A stretch of DNA of 64,000 bases from Frigoribacterium sp. ACAM 257 (GTDB taxonomy: Bacteria; Actinomycetota; Actinomycetes; Actinomycetales; Microbacteriaceae), in assembly GCF_007954365.1 (NCBI RefSeq), contig NZ_VOLO01000001.1:992001-1056000 (forward strand), written 5' to 3'. Below, in pieces: positions 19,831 through 27,102 of this stretch. Under the pieces are notes generated by a model that was given only the letters and a program-made list of their open reading frames with translations, did not search any database and was not told where the DNA came from. Made by a program: the position numbers and the translations under genes. Each line of letters begins with the position of its first letter. Positions within the stretch are counted from its first letter, which is position 1.

Positions 19831-19859
19831 TTGACCGGCAGGCCCGAACGGACTTATAT
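19831..19859 (+). promoter_or_regulatory. Promoter of the PTS operon
   Basis: TTGACC (19831-19836) and TTATAT (19854-19859) are separated by exactly 17 bases, the best -35/-10 pair in the window. The locally AT-rich stretch stands out. It would produce a leader of about 105 bases ahead of the DeoR-type gene. Confidence 0.75.
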
Positions 19860-19866
19860 AAACCCG

Positions 19867-19881
19867 GAACAACATCTGTTC
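19867..19881. promoter_or_regulatory. Inverted repeat, probable operator of the DeoR-type regulator
   Basis: GAACA (19867-19871) and TGTTC (19877-19881) form a perfect inverted repeat around five bases, centred about 15 bases after the -10 box at the likely transcription start. A regulator bound there would block initiation. The assignment to the adjacent regulator is inferred from position. Confidence 0.5.
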
Positions 19882-19970
19882 TCGTTCCGCCTGCCCCAGC
19901 TGTCCACCCGCTATCCCCGCTCGGCCTCACCGCCCCGCGAGCCGCACGACTGACGACGGAGTCTCCGCGC

Positions 19971-20732
19971 ATGTACGCTCCCGAGCGCCACCAGCAGATC
20001 CTGGACTCGGCGCGCACGCGCGGCCGCGTCGAGGTCGCCGGCCTGGCCCGAGAGCTGTCCGTGACGCCGGAGACCGTGCGTCGCGACCTCACGGCCCTCG
20101 AGCGTCGGGGCGTGCTGCGACGCGTGCACGGCGGCGCCATCGCCGTGGAGCGTCTCGGGATCGAGCCCCACGTCGCCGACCGCGAGGGCTCCGCCGCCGG
20201 CGAGAAGGAGCGGATCGCCCGCGCAGCCCTCGACGAGCTGCCCGACGGCGGGTCGATCATCGTCGACGCCGGCACCACGACGGTCCGGTTCGCCGAGCTG
20301 CTGCCCACCGATCGCGAGCTCACCGTCGTGACGCACTCGCTGCCGGTCGCGAACGTGCTGGTCGCCCGGCCCAACGTGACCCTGCACCTCCTGGGCGGGG
20401 TCGTCCGCGGCCGGACGCTCGCGGCCGTGGGGGAGTGGACCCGCACCCAGATCGCCGAGGTCTTCGCCGACGTCGCCTTCATGGGCACGAACGGCCTGTC
20501 CGCCGAGCGGGGCCTCACGACGCCCGACCTCGCCGAGGCGCGGGTCAAGAAAGCGCTGATGGCGGCGTCCCGGCGCACGGTCATCCTCACCGACCACTCG
20601 AAGTTCGGCCGCGAGGACTTCGCCCGCGTGGCTCCCCTCTCCGAGGTCGACACGGTCATCACCGACACGGGCGTCGACGCCGACCTCGCGGACGACGTCG
20701 AGCGCTCCGGCCCCCGGGTGGTGATCGTGTGA
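19971..20732 (+). CDS. DeoR-family transcriptional regulator of the PTS operon
   Basis: This 253-residue protein has a DeoR helix-turn-helix at about residues 6-59 (RHQQIL, VTPETVRRDL, then GVLRRVHGGA) and a C-terminal sugar-phosphate sensor domain with IVDAGTTTVRF. DeoR proteins are usually repressors released by a phosphorylated sugar, here perhaps fructose 1-phosphate or a hexitol phosphate. ATG 19971 is used because the protein then begins MYAPERHQQIL as in the family; the open frame upstream runs through the promoter. It is first in the operon, behind an inverted repeat that may be its own operator, and overlaps the kinase gene by four bases. Confidence 0.92.
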   Translation: MYAPERHQQILDSARTRGRVEVAGLARELSVTPETVRRDLTALERRGVLRRVHGGAIAVERLGIEPHVADREGSAAGEKERIARAALDELPDGGSIIVDAGTTTVRFAELLPTDRELTVVTHSLPVANVLVARPNVTLHLLGGVVRGRTLAAVGEWTRTQIAEVFADVAFMGTNGLSAERGLTTPDLAEARVKKALMAASRRTVILTDHSKFGREDFARVAPLSEVDTVITDTGVDADLADDVERSGPRVVIV

Positions 20733-21751
20733 TCGTCACCGTCACCCTCAACCCGAGCCTCGACCGCACCGTCGAGGTCGGTCGACTCGACCGCGGCGAC
20801 GTCGTCCGCACCGGCGCACCGCTCCTCGAGCCCGCAGGCAAGGGCGTCAACGTCGCCCGTGCCCTGACTGCGCACGGCGTGCACAGCGTGGCCGTCCTCC
20901 CGGTCGGCGGCCGCGAGGGCGCCGAGCTGAGCGCCCTCCTCGACGCGGCCGGTGTCAGCGCGCGCTACGTGCCCGTCTCGGGTCGCACCCGGTCGAACCT
21001 GACCGTCGCCGAGCCCGGCGGCACGGTCACCAAGCTGAACGAGCCCGGTCTCGCGCTGAGCCACGACGACCTCACCGCCATCACCGCGGTCGTCAGGGCC
21101 ACGGCGGAGGACGCGACCTGGGTCGTCGTGTCCGGCAGCCTGCCGCCCGAGATCAGCACGGCGACCTTCGCCCGCTTCGTCGACGACGTCCGCCGCACCG
21201 GGGCGAAGCTCGCGGTCGACACGAGCGGCGACGCCCTGTCCGCGGCGGTCGAGGCACGTCCCGACCTCCTGAAGCCGAACCTCGCCGAGCTCGCCGAGCT
21301 CGCGGGCCGGTCGCTCGACACCCTCGGCGACGTCGTGGCGGCCGCCGAGGCCGTCCGCGCCTCCGGGGTCGGCACCGTGCTCGTGAGCCTGGGAGCGGAG
21401 GGCGCCGTCCTCGTCGGCCCCGACGGAGTCGTCGTCGGCACGTCGCACGTCGCCGTCCCGCGCAGCACGGTCGGCGCGGGGGACAGCTTCCTCGCCGGCT
21501 ACCTCGCGACCGAGACCGCAGGAGGCGCCCCCCGCGACGCCCTCCTCGCCGCCCTGACCTGGGGTGCCGCAGCCACGAGGCTGCCCGGCACCACCGTCCC
21601 GGCACCGTCCGACCTCGACGCCTCCGAGGCGTCGCTCCTGGCGCAGCCGGACCTGACGAGCCCGCTCGTCGGGGACGCGGCCGCCGCCTCCTCGATCCCC
21701 ACCCGACGCACCACGTCCCTGCCCACCACCCTCACCGAGACTCACCACTGA
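20729..21751 (+). CDS. 1-phosphofructokinase-type PfkB sugar kinase
   Basis: A 340-residue PfkB-family kinase of the FruK/LacC subgroup. It begins MIVTVTLNPSLDRT and has the GKGVNVARAL motif and the C-terminal signature STVGAGDSFLAGYL with the catalytic Asp. The family phosphorylates fructose 1-phosphate, fructose 6-phosphate or tagatose 6-phosphate; sequence alone does not separate these. The last 35 or so residues are a low-complexity S/T/A-rich tail beyond the normal end. The GTG overlaps the regulator stop (GTGA). The neighbouring mannitol-type PTS makes a fructose 6-phosphate or fructose 1-phosphate substrate likely. Confidence 0.88.
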   Translation: MIVTVTLNPSLDRTVEVGRLDRGDVVRTGAPLLEPAGKGVNVARALTAHGVHSVAVLPVGGREGAELSALLDAAGVSARYVPVSGRTRSNLTVAEPGGTVTKLNEPGLALSHDDLTAITAVVRATAEDATWVVVSGSLPPEISTATFARFVDDVRRTGAKLAVDTSGDALSAAVEARPDLLKPNLAELAELAGRSLDTLGDVVAAAEAVRASGVGTVLVSLGAEGAVLVGPDGVVVGTSHVAVPRSTVGAGDSFLAGYLATETAGGAPRDALLAALTWGAAATRLPGTTVPAPSDLDASEASLLAQPDLTSPLVGDAAAASSIPTRRTTSLPTTLTETHH

Positions 21752-21773
21752 GTACGAAGGAGTACCGCCCCTC

Positions 21774-22940
21774 ATGTCCGAATTCACCCCCACGGTCACC
21801 GGAACAGGAGTCCGCGCGCGCGTCCAGCGCTTCGGCGGCTTCCTGGCCGGCATGGTCATGCCGAACATCGGCGCGTTCATCGCCTGGGGCCTCATCACGG
21901 CCCTCTTCATCCCGACGGGCTGGACGCCCAACGAGACCGTCGCGTCGCTCGTCGACCCGATCATCCTGTACCTGCTCCCGATCCTGATCGCCTACACCGG
22001 TGGACGCATGGTCCACGGTCAGCGCGGTGCCGTCATCGCCTCGATCGCCGTGATGGGCGTCATCGTCGCGACCGACAAGCCGCAGTTCCTCGGCGCGATG
22101 ATCGTCGGCCCGCTGGCCGCGCTGCTGCTCAAGCAGTTCGACCGGGCGCTGGACGGTCGCATCAAGTCCGGCTTCGAGATGCTCGTCAACAACTTCTCGC
22201 TCGGCATCTTCGGCGGGGCGATGGCGATCGGTGCCTACTTCGGCATCGCGCCCCTGACGTCCGGCCTCACGACCGTTCTCGGCAACGGGGTCGACTTCCT
22301 CGTGGAGCGCGGCCTGCTGCCCTTGGCGTCCCTGCTGATCGAGCCGGCCAAGATCCTGTTCCTCAACAACGCCATCAACCAGGGCGTGCTGACGCCCCTC
22401 GGCATCGACCAGGCTGCCGAGTCCGGCAAGTCCATCTTGTTCATGCTCGAGTCGAACCCCGGTCCGGGCCTCGGCATCCTGCTCGCGTTCCTCTTCTTCG
22501 GACCGCGCGCCATCCGTCCGTCGGCGCCCGCAGCGATCATCGTGCAGTTCTTCGGCGGCATCCACGAGATCTACTTCCCGTACGTGCTGATGAAGCCCAT
22601 CCTGCTGATCGGCGCCGTCCTCGGCGGCGCGACCGGTGTCGGCTTCTTCCTCCTGACGGGGGTCGGCCTGGTCGCGAGCCCCTCGCCCGGCAGCATCATC
22701 GCCTACGCCCTCGTCGCCGCCCCCGGCGACTTCCCGGTGATCCTGGTCGGCATCCTGCTGTCCGCCGCCGTCTCGTTCGTGGTCTGCTCGTTCCTCATGG
22801 GCTTCGGCCGCAAGGAGAAGCGCGAGGCCGCCGCCGAGGACGACGCCGCCCAGGCGCAGGCACTCGCCGACGCCCAGGCCGCCACGGCCGCCAACAAGGC
22901 GACCAGCAAGGGCACGGCCGCGCCCTCAGCGTCCAACTGA
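21774..22940 (+). CDS. mtlA: PTS mannitol-type EIIC permease component
   Basis: A 388-residue membrane permease that imports and, with EIIB, phosphorylates a hexitol. It matches the MtlA IIC domain: RFGGFLAGMVMPNIGAFIAWG in the first helix region, and the substrate loop GIHEIYFPYVLMKP near residue 262. About eight hydrophobic helices are visible, then an alanine-rich hydrophilic tail of about 45 residues. In E. coli the IIC, IIB and IIA domains are one polypeptide; here they are three genes. A Shine-Dalgarno gaagga lies between two GTAC repeats just upstream. Specificity for mannitol is inferred from the motif. Confidence 0.9.
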   Translation: MSEFTPTVTGTGVRARVQRFGGFLAGMVMPNIGAFIAWGLITALFIPTGWTPNETVASLVDPIILYLLPILIAYTGGRMVHGQRGAVIASIAVMGVIVATDKPQFLGAMIVGPLAALLLKQFDRALDGRIKSGFEMLVNNFSLGIFGGAMAIGAYFGIAPLTSGLTTVLGNGVDFLVERGLLPLASLLIEPAKILFLNNAINQGVLTPLGIDQAAESGKSILFMLESNPGPGLGILLAFLFFGPRAIRPSAPAAIIVQFFGGIHEIYFPYVLMKPILLIGAVLGGATGVGFFLLTGVGLVASPSPGSIIAYALVAAPGDFPVILVGILLSAAVSFVVCSFLMGFGRKEKREAAAEDDAAQAQALADAQAATAANKATSKGTAAPSASN

Positions 22941-22947
22941 TTGACTC

Positions 22948-22973
22948 GGGGGGCCGGCTCCGGCCGGCCCCCC
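22948..22973 (+). repeat. GC-only hairpin between the EIIC and EIIB genes
   Basis: A perfect ten-base-pair stem (22948-22957 with 22964-22973) of only G and C with a six-base loop lies seven bases after the EIIC stop. It lacks a T-run and sits inside the operon, so it could act as a partial terminator or protect mRNA ends and adjust the ratio of EIIC to EIIB. Confidence 0.6.
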
Positions 22974-22997
22974 ACCCTGAGAAACAAGGAGACTGAC

Positions 22998-23306
22998 ATG
23001 GCAACCCTCGACGGTTCCTCCATCAAGAAGCTCATCGTCGCGTGCGACGCGGGCATGGGCAGCAGCGTCATGCTCGCCTCGACCCTGAAGAAGCAGCTCA
23101 AGAAGAGCGGCGTCACCGTCGAGCACTCGCCCGTCGCCGACATCCCGGCCGACGCCGACGTCGTCGTGACGCAGAACAACCTCGCCGAGCGTGCGCGCGG
23201 CGTCGTGCCGAACATCCCCGTCGTCCCGTTCCAGCTGTTCATGGGCGACCCCTCGGTCGCCAAGGTGGTCAAGGCCATCCAGGACGGCACGACGGTCGAG
23301 GTCTGA
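22998..23306 (+). CDS. PTS mannitol-type EIIB component
   Basis: EIIB (102 aa) carries the phosphoryl group on Cys16, in the P-loop CDAGMGSSVML typical of MtlA-type IIB domains, and passes it to the hexitol being moved by EIIC. The fold is complete for a free-standing IIB. AAGGAGA at 22986-22992 precedes ATG 22998. It lies 57 bases after the EIIC gene, behind a strong hairpin, and 2 bases before the EIIA gene. Confidence 0.92.
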   Translation: MATLDGSSIKKLIVACDAGMGSSVMLASTLKKQLKKSGVTVEHSPVADIPADADVVVTQNNLAERARGVVPNIPVVPFQLFMGDPSVAKVVKAIQDGTTVEV

Positions 23307-23308
23307 CG

Positions 23309-23773
23309 ATGGCGGACCAGCAGGCACCCGAGCTGACGTCGCTCCTCGCGGAGTCGTCGATCCGTCTCGACGAGAGGGCATCGAGCCGCGACGAGGCCAT
23401 CCGCGCCGCAGGCCAGGCGCTGATCGAGGCCGGGGCGATCGACGAGTCCTACGTCGACGCCATGTTCGAGCGCGAGAACTCGGTGTCGACCTACGTGGGC
23501 GAGGGCGTCGCGATCCCGCACGGCACGCTCGCCGGCAAGGACTCGGTGAAGAAGGACGCGCTCGTCGTGCTCCGCTTCCCGACCCCGGTCGACTGGGACG
23601 GCAACGAGGTCTCGGTCGCCGTCGGCATCGCCGCGGCGGGCAACGGCCACATCGCCATCCTGAGCCAGCTCGCCAGCATCCTGATGGACCCCGACTCCGC
23701 CGCCGCGCTCCGCGGTGCCACGACGACGTCGGAGGTCTACGAGCTGCTCGCGTCGACCGACGACGACGAGTGA
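23309..23773 (+). CDS. PTS EIIA component, mannitol/fructose type
   Basis: EIIA (154 aa) takes the phosphoryl group from HPr and hands it to EIIB. The active-site histidine is His71 in GVAIPHGT, the signature of the PTS EIIA type-2 (fructose/mannitol) family, and RENSVSTYVGEG lies just before it. The length fits one complete domain. The start is ATG 23309, two bases after the EIIB stop, so translation is coupled. Confidence 0.93.
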   Translation: MADQQAPELTSLLAESSIRLDERASSRDEAIRAAGQALIEAGAIDESYVDAMFERENSVSTYVGEGVAIPHGTLAGKDSVKKDALVVLRFPTPVDWDGNEVSVAVGIAAAGNGHIAILSQLASILMDPDSAAALRGATTTSEVYELLASTDDDE

Positions 23774-23792
23774 CGGGCGGCTCGGTCTCCCC

Positions 23793-24860
23793 GTGAGAGC
23801 AGCGAAGTGGTGGGCCCCGGGCGACGTGCGTCTCGACGACGTGTCGACGCCCGGGGCCTCTCGCGGTGAGCTCCTCCTCCGTGTCGACAACTGCTCCGCC
23901 TGCGGCACCGACCTCAAGATCATGCGGTCGGGGCACCCCCACATGACCGGCCCGCAGGTGATGGGACACGAGGTCGCGGGCACCGTCGTCGAGGTGGGCG
24001 ACGGCGTGTCGGGCTGGTCGGCAGGGGATCGAGTCCAGGTCATCGCCGCCGTCCCGTGCGGCACCTGCGACGTCTGTCGGGCGGGCCGGCCCAGCGTCTG
24101 CCCGCTTCAGACGAGCATCGGCTACCAGTACGCCGGCGGCTTCGCCGAGTTCATGGTCGTCCCTGCCGCCGTCCTCGCCGTCGACGGCGTCAACCGGATC
24201 CCCGACCACGTGTCGTCCGAGGAGGCCTCGCTCGTCGAGCCCCTGGCCTGCGTCCTCAACGGACAGGAGCTCGCGAGGGTCGGGACCGGCGACAGCGTCC
24301 TCGTCATCGGATCGGGGCCGATCGGCTGCATGCACGTCCGGCTCGCGCGAGCCAGGGGAGCGCGGCAGGTGATCCTCCTCGACGCGAACGCGGATCGTCT
24401 CGCACGGGCCGCTGCCCTGGTCCGCCCTGACCTCGCCGTCGCGGTGGAGGCGGGTGCGGACGGCCGGCAGGACGTCCTCGACCAGGTGCGCGCCGCCTCC
24501 GGCGGTCTCGGCGTCGACGTCGTCATCACCGCGGCGGCCTCGCGACCGGCCCAGGAACGGGCGCTGGCCCTCCTCGCACCCGGCGGCCGCCTCAGCCTCT
24601 TCGGGGGCCTCGCCCGCGGAGACTCGCTGATCAGCATCGACTCGAACCTCGTGCACTACCGTGAGCTGACGATCGTGGGCGTCAACGGGTCGAGCCCGGC
24701 ACACAACCGCGAGGCACTGCGCCTCATCGCCTCGGGCGAGGTCGTGGTGGGCGACCTCGTCACCCACCGCTTCCCGCTCGAGCGCCTGCACGACGCCCTC
24801 GAGGCCATCGCCAGCGGCGAGGCCATCAAGGTCACGATCGAGCCTCACCCCCACGACTGA
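23793..24860 (+). CDS. Zinc-dependent alcohol/polyol dehydrogenase (MDR family)
   Basis: This 355-residue medium-chain dehydrogenase keeps both zinc sites: catalytic Cys37 (in CSACGTD) with His59-Glu60 (in MGHEVAG), and four structural cysteines C89, C92, C95 and C103. The Rossmann motif reads VLVIGSGPIGC. Relatives include sorbitol, galactitol-phosphate and other polyol dehydrogenases. Its place in a mannitol-type PTS operon suggests it oxidises the imported hexitol phosphate, in place of an MtlD-type enzyme, which is not in the window. That substrate is an inference. GTG 23793 gives the usual N-terminus MRAAKW. Confidence 0.87.
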   Translation: MRAAKWWAPGDVRLDDVSTPGASRGELLLRVDNCSACGTDLKIMRSGHPHMTGPQVMGHEVAGTVVEVGDGVSGWSAGDRVQVIAAVPCGTCDVCRAGRPSVCPLQTSIGYQYAGGFAEFMVVPAAVLAVDGVNRIPDHVSSEEASLVEPLACVLNGQELARVGTGDSVLVIGSGPIGCMHVRLARARGARQVILLDANADRLARAAALVRPDLAVAVEAGADGRQDVLDQVRAASGGLGVDVVITAAASRPAQERALALLAPGGRLSLFGGLARGDSLISIDSNLVHYRELTIVGVNGSSPAHNREALRLIASGEVVVGDLVTHRFPLERLHDALEAIASGEAIKVTIEPHPHD

Positions 24861-24918
24861 CACCGTCCAGGGCCCCGGCCCGCACCTCGACCAGACCGGT
24901 CTCGACCAAGGAGAAGAA

Positions 24919-25188
24919 ATGCCAGAACGCACCGTCACCATCGCCTCGAGCGTCGGCCTGCACGCCCGTCCCGCCTCGCTGTTCAGCCAGGCCGCCGGCA
25001 AGAGCGGCGCGAAGGTCACGCTGACCTCGCCCGCGGGCAAGACCGTCAACGCCGCCAGCATCCTCGGCGTCCTGTCGCTCGGCATCGGCCACGGCGACGA
25101 GGTCGTCCTCGCCACCGACGGCGACAACGCCGACGCGGCCCTCGACGAGCTGGCCACGCTGCTCGAGACGGACCTCGACGCCGAGTAG
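24919..25188 (+). CDS. ptsH: PTS phosphocarrier protein HPr
   Basis: HPr (89 aa) relays phosphoryl groups from enzyme I to EIIA. The phosphorylated His15 sits in SVGLHARPAS, and Ser47 in VNAASILGV is at the position of the regulatory serine of Firmicutes HPr; whether that site is used here is unknown. AAGGAGA at 24907-24913 precedes ATG. It closes the PTS operon and is followed by a terminator. Enzyme I (ptsI) is not in the window. Confidence 0.96.
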   Translation: MPERTVTIASSVGLHARPASLFSQAAGKSGAKVTLTSPAGKTVNAASILGVLSLGIGHGDEVVLATDGDNADAALDELATLLETDLDAE

Positions 25189-25204
25189 CGCCCGTCCGTC
25201 CTGC

Positions 25205-25240
25205 GGGGCGTCGCGTCGACACCGGTCGAGGCGACGCCCC
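25205..25240 (+). terminator. Terminator of the PTS operon
   Basis: GGGGCGTCGC (25205-25214) pairs with GCGACGCCCC (25231-25240). Inside, tcgac (25216-25220) pairs with gtcga (25225-25229), giving a stem of 15 pairs with one mismatch. It lies 17 bases after the HPr stop. Confidence 0.8.
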
Positions 25241-25253
25241 GCCGTCGTATCGC

Positions 25254-25259
25254 TAGCCT
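25254..25259 (+). promoter_or_regulatory. -10-like TAGCCT of the DUF885 gene, leaderless arrangement
   Basis: TAGCCT ends six bases before ATG 25266; no Shine-Dalgarno is present. Confidence 0.5.
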
Positions 25260-25265
25260 CGACCC

Positions 25266-26954
25266 ATGACCGAGCCCACGACGCCTCCCGTCCGCCCGCA
25301 GACCCCGATCGACGGCATCGCCGAGCGCTGGGTCGACCAGCTCGTCGACCTCGACCCCACCACCGCGACGTGGATCGGACGCGAGGGGCGCACGGGCGAG
25401 TACGGCGACTACTCGCCCGCCGGGCACGAACGCCAGGTCGAGGCCGTCCGGCGTGTGCTCGCCGAGCTCGAGGCCGCGTCGCCGGTCGACGACGTCGACC
25501 GCGTCACCCAGGACGACCTGGGGGCCGAGCTCCGCCTCGACCTCGAGTACGCCGAACAGCGCCTGCAGCTGCGCGACCTCAGCGTCCTCGCGTCGCCGAT
25601 CCAGGCGATCCGCGACGTCTACGACCTCATGCCCACCGAGACCGAAGCCGACTGGGTCGACGTCGCGTCGCGACTCGGCCGCGTCGACCGGGCCCTCGCG
25701 CAGCTGGTGGAGACCCTCCGGCAGGGCATCGCCGAGGGCGTCGTCCCGGCGCGGCGCCAGGTGGAGGCGGTGGCCGAGCAGTGCGCCCGGATCGGGTCGC
25801 CGGACGGCTTCTTCGCCGAGCTCGCCTCGTCCGCGCGACTGGCCGACGGCACCGCCCCCTCGTCGGCGCTCGCGTCCGACCTCGCGAGGGGCGCCTCCTC
25901 GGCGGGGGAGGGCTACCTCGCCGCCCGCCGGTTCCTCCTCGACGAGCTGTTGCCGGCGGCCGCGGTCGAGGACGGCGTCGGCCGCGACGCCTACGCCCTG
26001 CACTCGAGGCGGTTCCTCGGAGCGACCGTCGACCTCGACGAGACGTACGAGTGGGGACTCGACGAGCTCGCCCGCATGACGAGCGAGCAGGAGGCGGTGG
26101 CTCGCGAGATCGAGCCGGGCGCGGACGTCGCGCGGGCGATCGCCGTCCTCGACGCCGATCCCGCGCGACAGCTCGAGGGCACGGAGGCGCTGCAGCAGTG
26201 GATGCAGCAGCTCAGCGACCGCGCCGTGGCCGAGCTCGCCGGCACGCACTTCGACGTGCCGGAGCCCGTCCGGCGTCTCGAGTGCCGCATCGCGCCGACC
26301 AGGGACGGCGGCATCTACTACACGAGCCCCAGCGACGACTTCTCCCGCCCCGGCCGCATGTGGTGGTCGGTGCCCGAGGGCGTCACGCGCTTCGGGACCT
26401 GGCGCGAGACGACGACCGTGTTCCACGAGGGGGTGCCGGGGCACCACCTCCAGCTCGGCCAGGCGGTCTACAACAGCGCGCTGCTGAACACCTGGCGCCG
26501 TCAGCTCGCGGGCACGTCGGGGCACGCCGAGGGGTGGGCCCTCTATGCCGAGCGGCTGATGGACGAGCTCGGCTGGCTGTCCGACCCGGGCGACCGCCTC
26601 GGCATGCTCGACGGTCAGCGGATGCGCGCCGCCAGGGTCGTGCTCGACATCGGCGTGCACCTCGGCAAGAAGTTCCCCGGCTCGACCGAGCCCTGGAGCC
26701 ACGCGAACGCGCTCCCGTTCATGCGCGCCAACGTCAACATGGACGATGAGTTCGTCCGTTTCGAGGTCGACCGCTACCTCGGCTGGCCGGGCCAGGCGCC
26801 CTCGTACAAGGTCGGTCAGCGCATCTGGGAGGACCTGCGGGCCGAGCGGGCTCGTCGCGAGGGGGCCGACTTCGACCTCCGCGCGTTCCACCGCGAGGCG
26901 CTCCAGCTCGGGGGCGTCGGGCTCGACACGCTGCGGCGCGCGCTGCTCTCGTAA
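25266..26954 (+). CDS. DUF885 family protein, probable zinc metallopeptidase-like
   Basis: A 562-residue protein of the DUF885 family. The metal-site-like motif VFHEGVPGHHLQLGQA lies near residues 385-400, with later conserved segments GHAEGWALYAE and RAARVVLDIGVH. There is no signal peptide or membrane helix, so it is cytoplasmic. Members resemble M3/M32-type metallopeptidases in the HExxH-like region, but the substrate is not known. It appears to be a single-gene unit between the PTS terminator and the rpsA promoter, with a leaderless-type start. Confidence 0.88.
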   Translation: MTEPTTPPVRPQTPIDGIAERWVDQLVDLDPTTATWIGREGRTGEYGDYSPAGHERQVEAVRRVLAELEAASPVDDVDRVTQDDLGAELRLDLEYAEQRLQLRDLSVLASPIQAIRDVYDLMPTETEADWVDVASRLGRVDRALAQLVETLRQGIAEGVVPARRQVEAVAEQCARIGSPDGFFAELASSARLADGTAPSSALASDLARGASSAGEGYLAARRFLLDELLPAAAVEDGVGRDAYALHSRRFLGATVDLDETYEWGLDELARMTSEQEAVAREIEPGADVARAIAVLDADPARQLEGTEALQQWMQQLSDRAVAELAGTHFDVPEPVRRLECRIAPTRDGGIYYTSPSDDFSRPGRMWWSVPEGVTRFGTWRETTTVFHEGVPGHHLQLGQAVYNSALLNTWRRQLAGTSGHAEGWALYAERLMDELGWLSDPGDRLGMLDGQRMRAARVVLDIGVHLGKKFPGSTEPWSHANALPFMRANVNMDDEFVRFEVDRYLGWPGQAPSYKVGQRIWEDLRAERARREGADFDLRAFHREALQLGGVGLDTLRRALLS

Positions 26955-26957
26955 TCG

Positions 26958-26987
26958 TTGCCCGCCGGGGCGACGCGCAGGTAGTAT
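26958..26987 (+). promoter_or_regulatory. rpsA promoter and leader
   Basis: TTGCCC (26958-26963) and TAGTAT (26982-26987) are 18 bases apart. They predict a leader of about 110 bases before rpsA, long enough for the translational feedback known for S1 in other bacteria. The -35 begins immediately after the DUF885 stop. Confidence 0.6.
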
Positions 26988-27102
26988 GTACCAGCGCTAT
27001 CTGCGCCGATCTGTCCGCACGCCGCGGTCGACACCCCCGAGAAGGCCCAGCCCTCCGGGACGACCACGGCCCGATACATGCTTTCACTGGAGCACTAACT
27101 AC

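Noticed and set aside
19867-19881. GAACA-N5-TGTTC as a LexA/SOS box
   Set aside because: The actinobacterial SOS box has GAAC and GTTC separated by four bases; here the GAAC and GTTC are seven apart, and the downstream genes are PTS genes.
26986-27102. In-frame upstream ATG that would lengthen ribosomal protein S1 by 39 residues
   Set aside because: The ATG overlaps the probable -10 element, the extra residues are basic and unlike S1, and ATG 27103 has a Shine-Dalgarno and the usual N-terminus.
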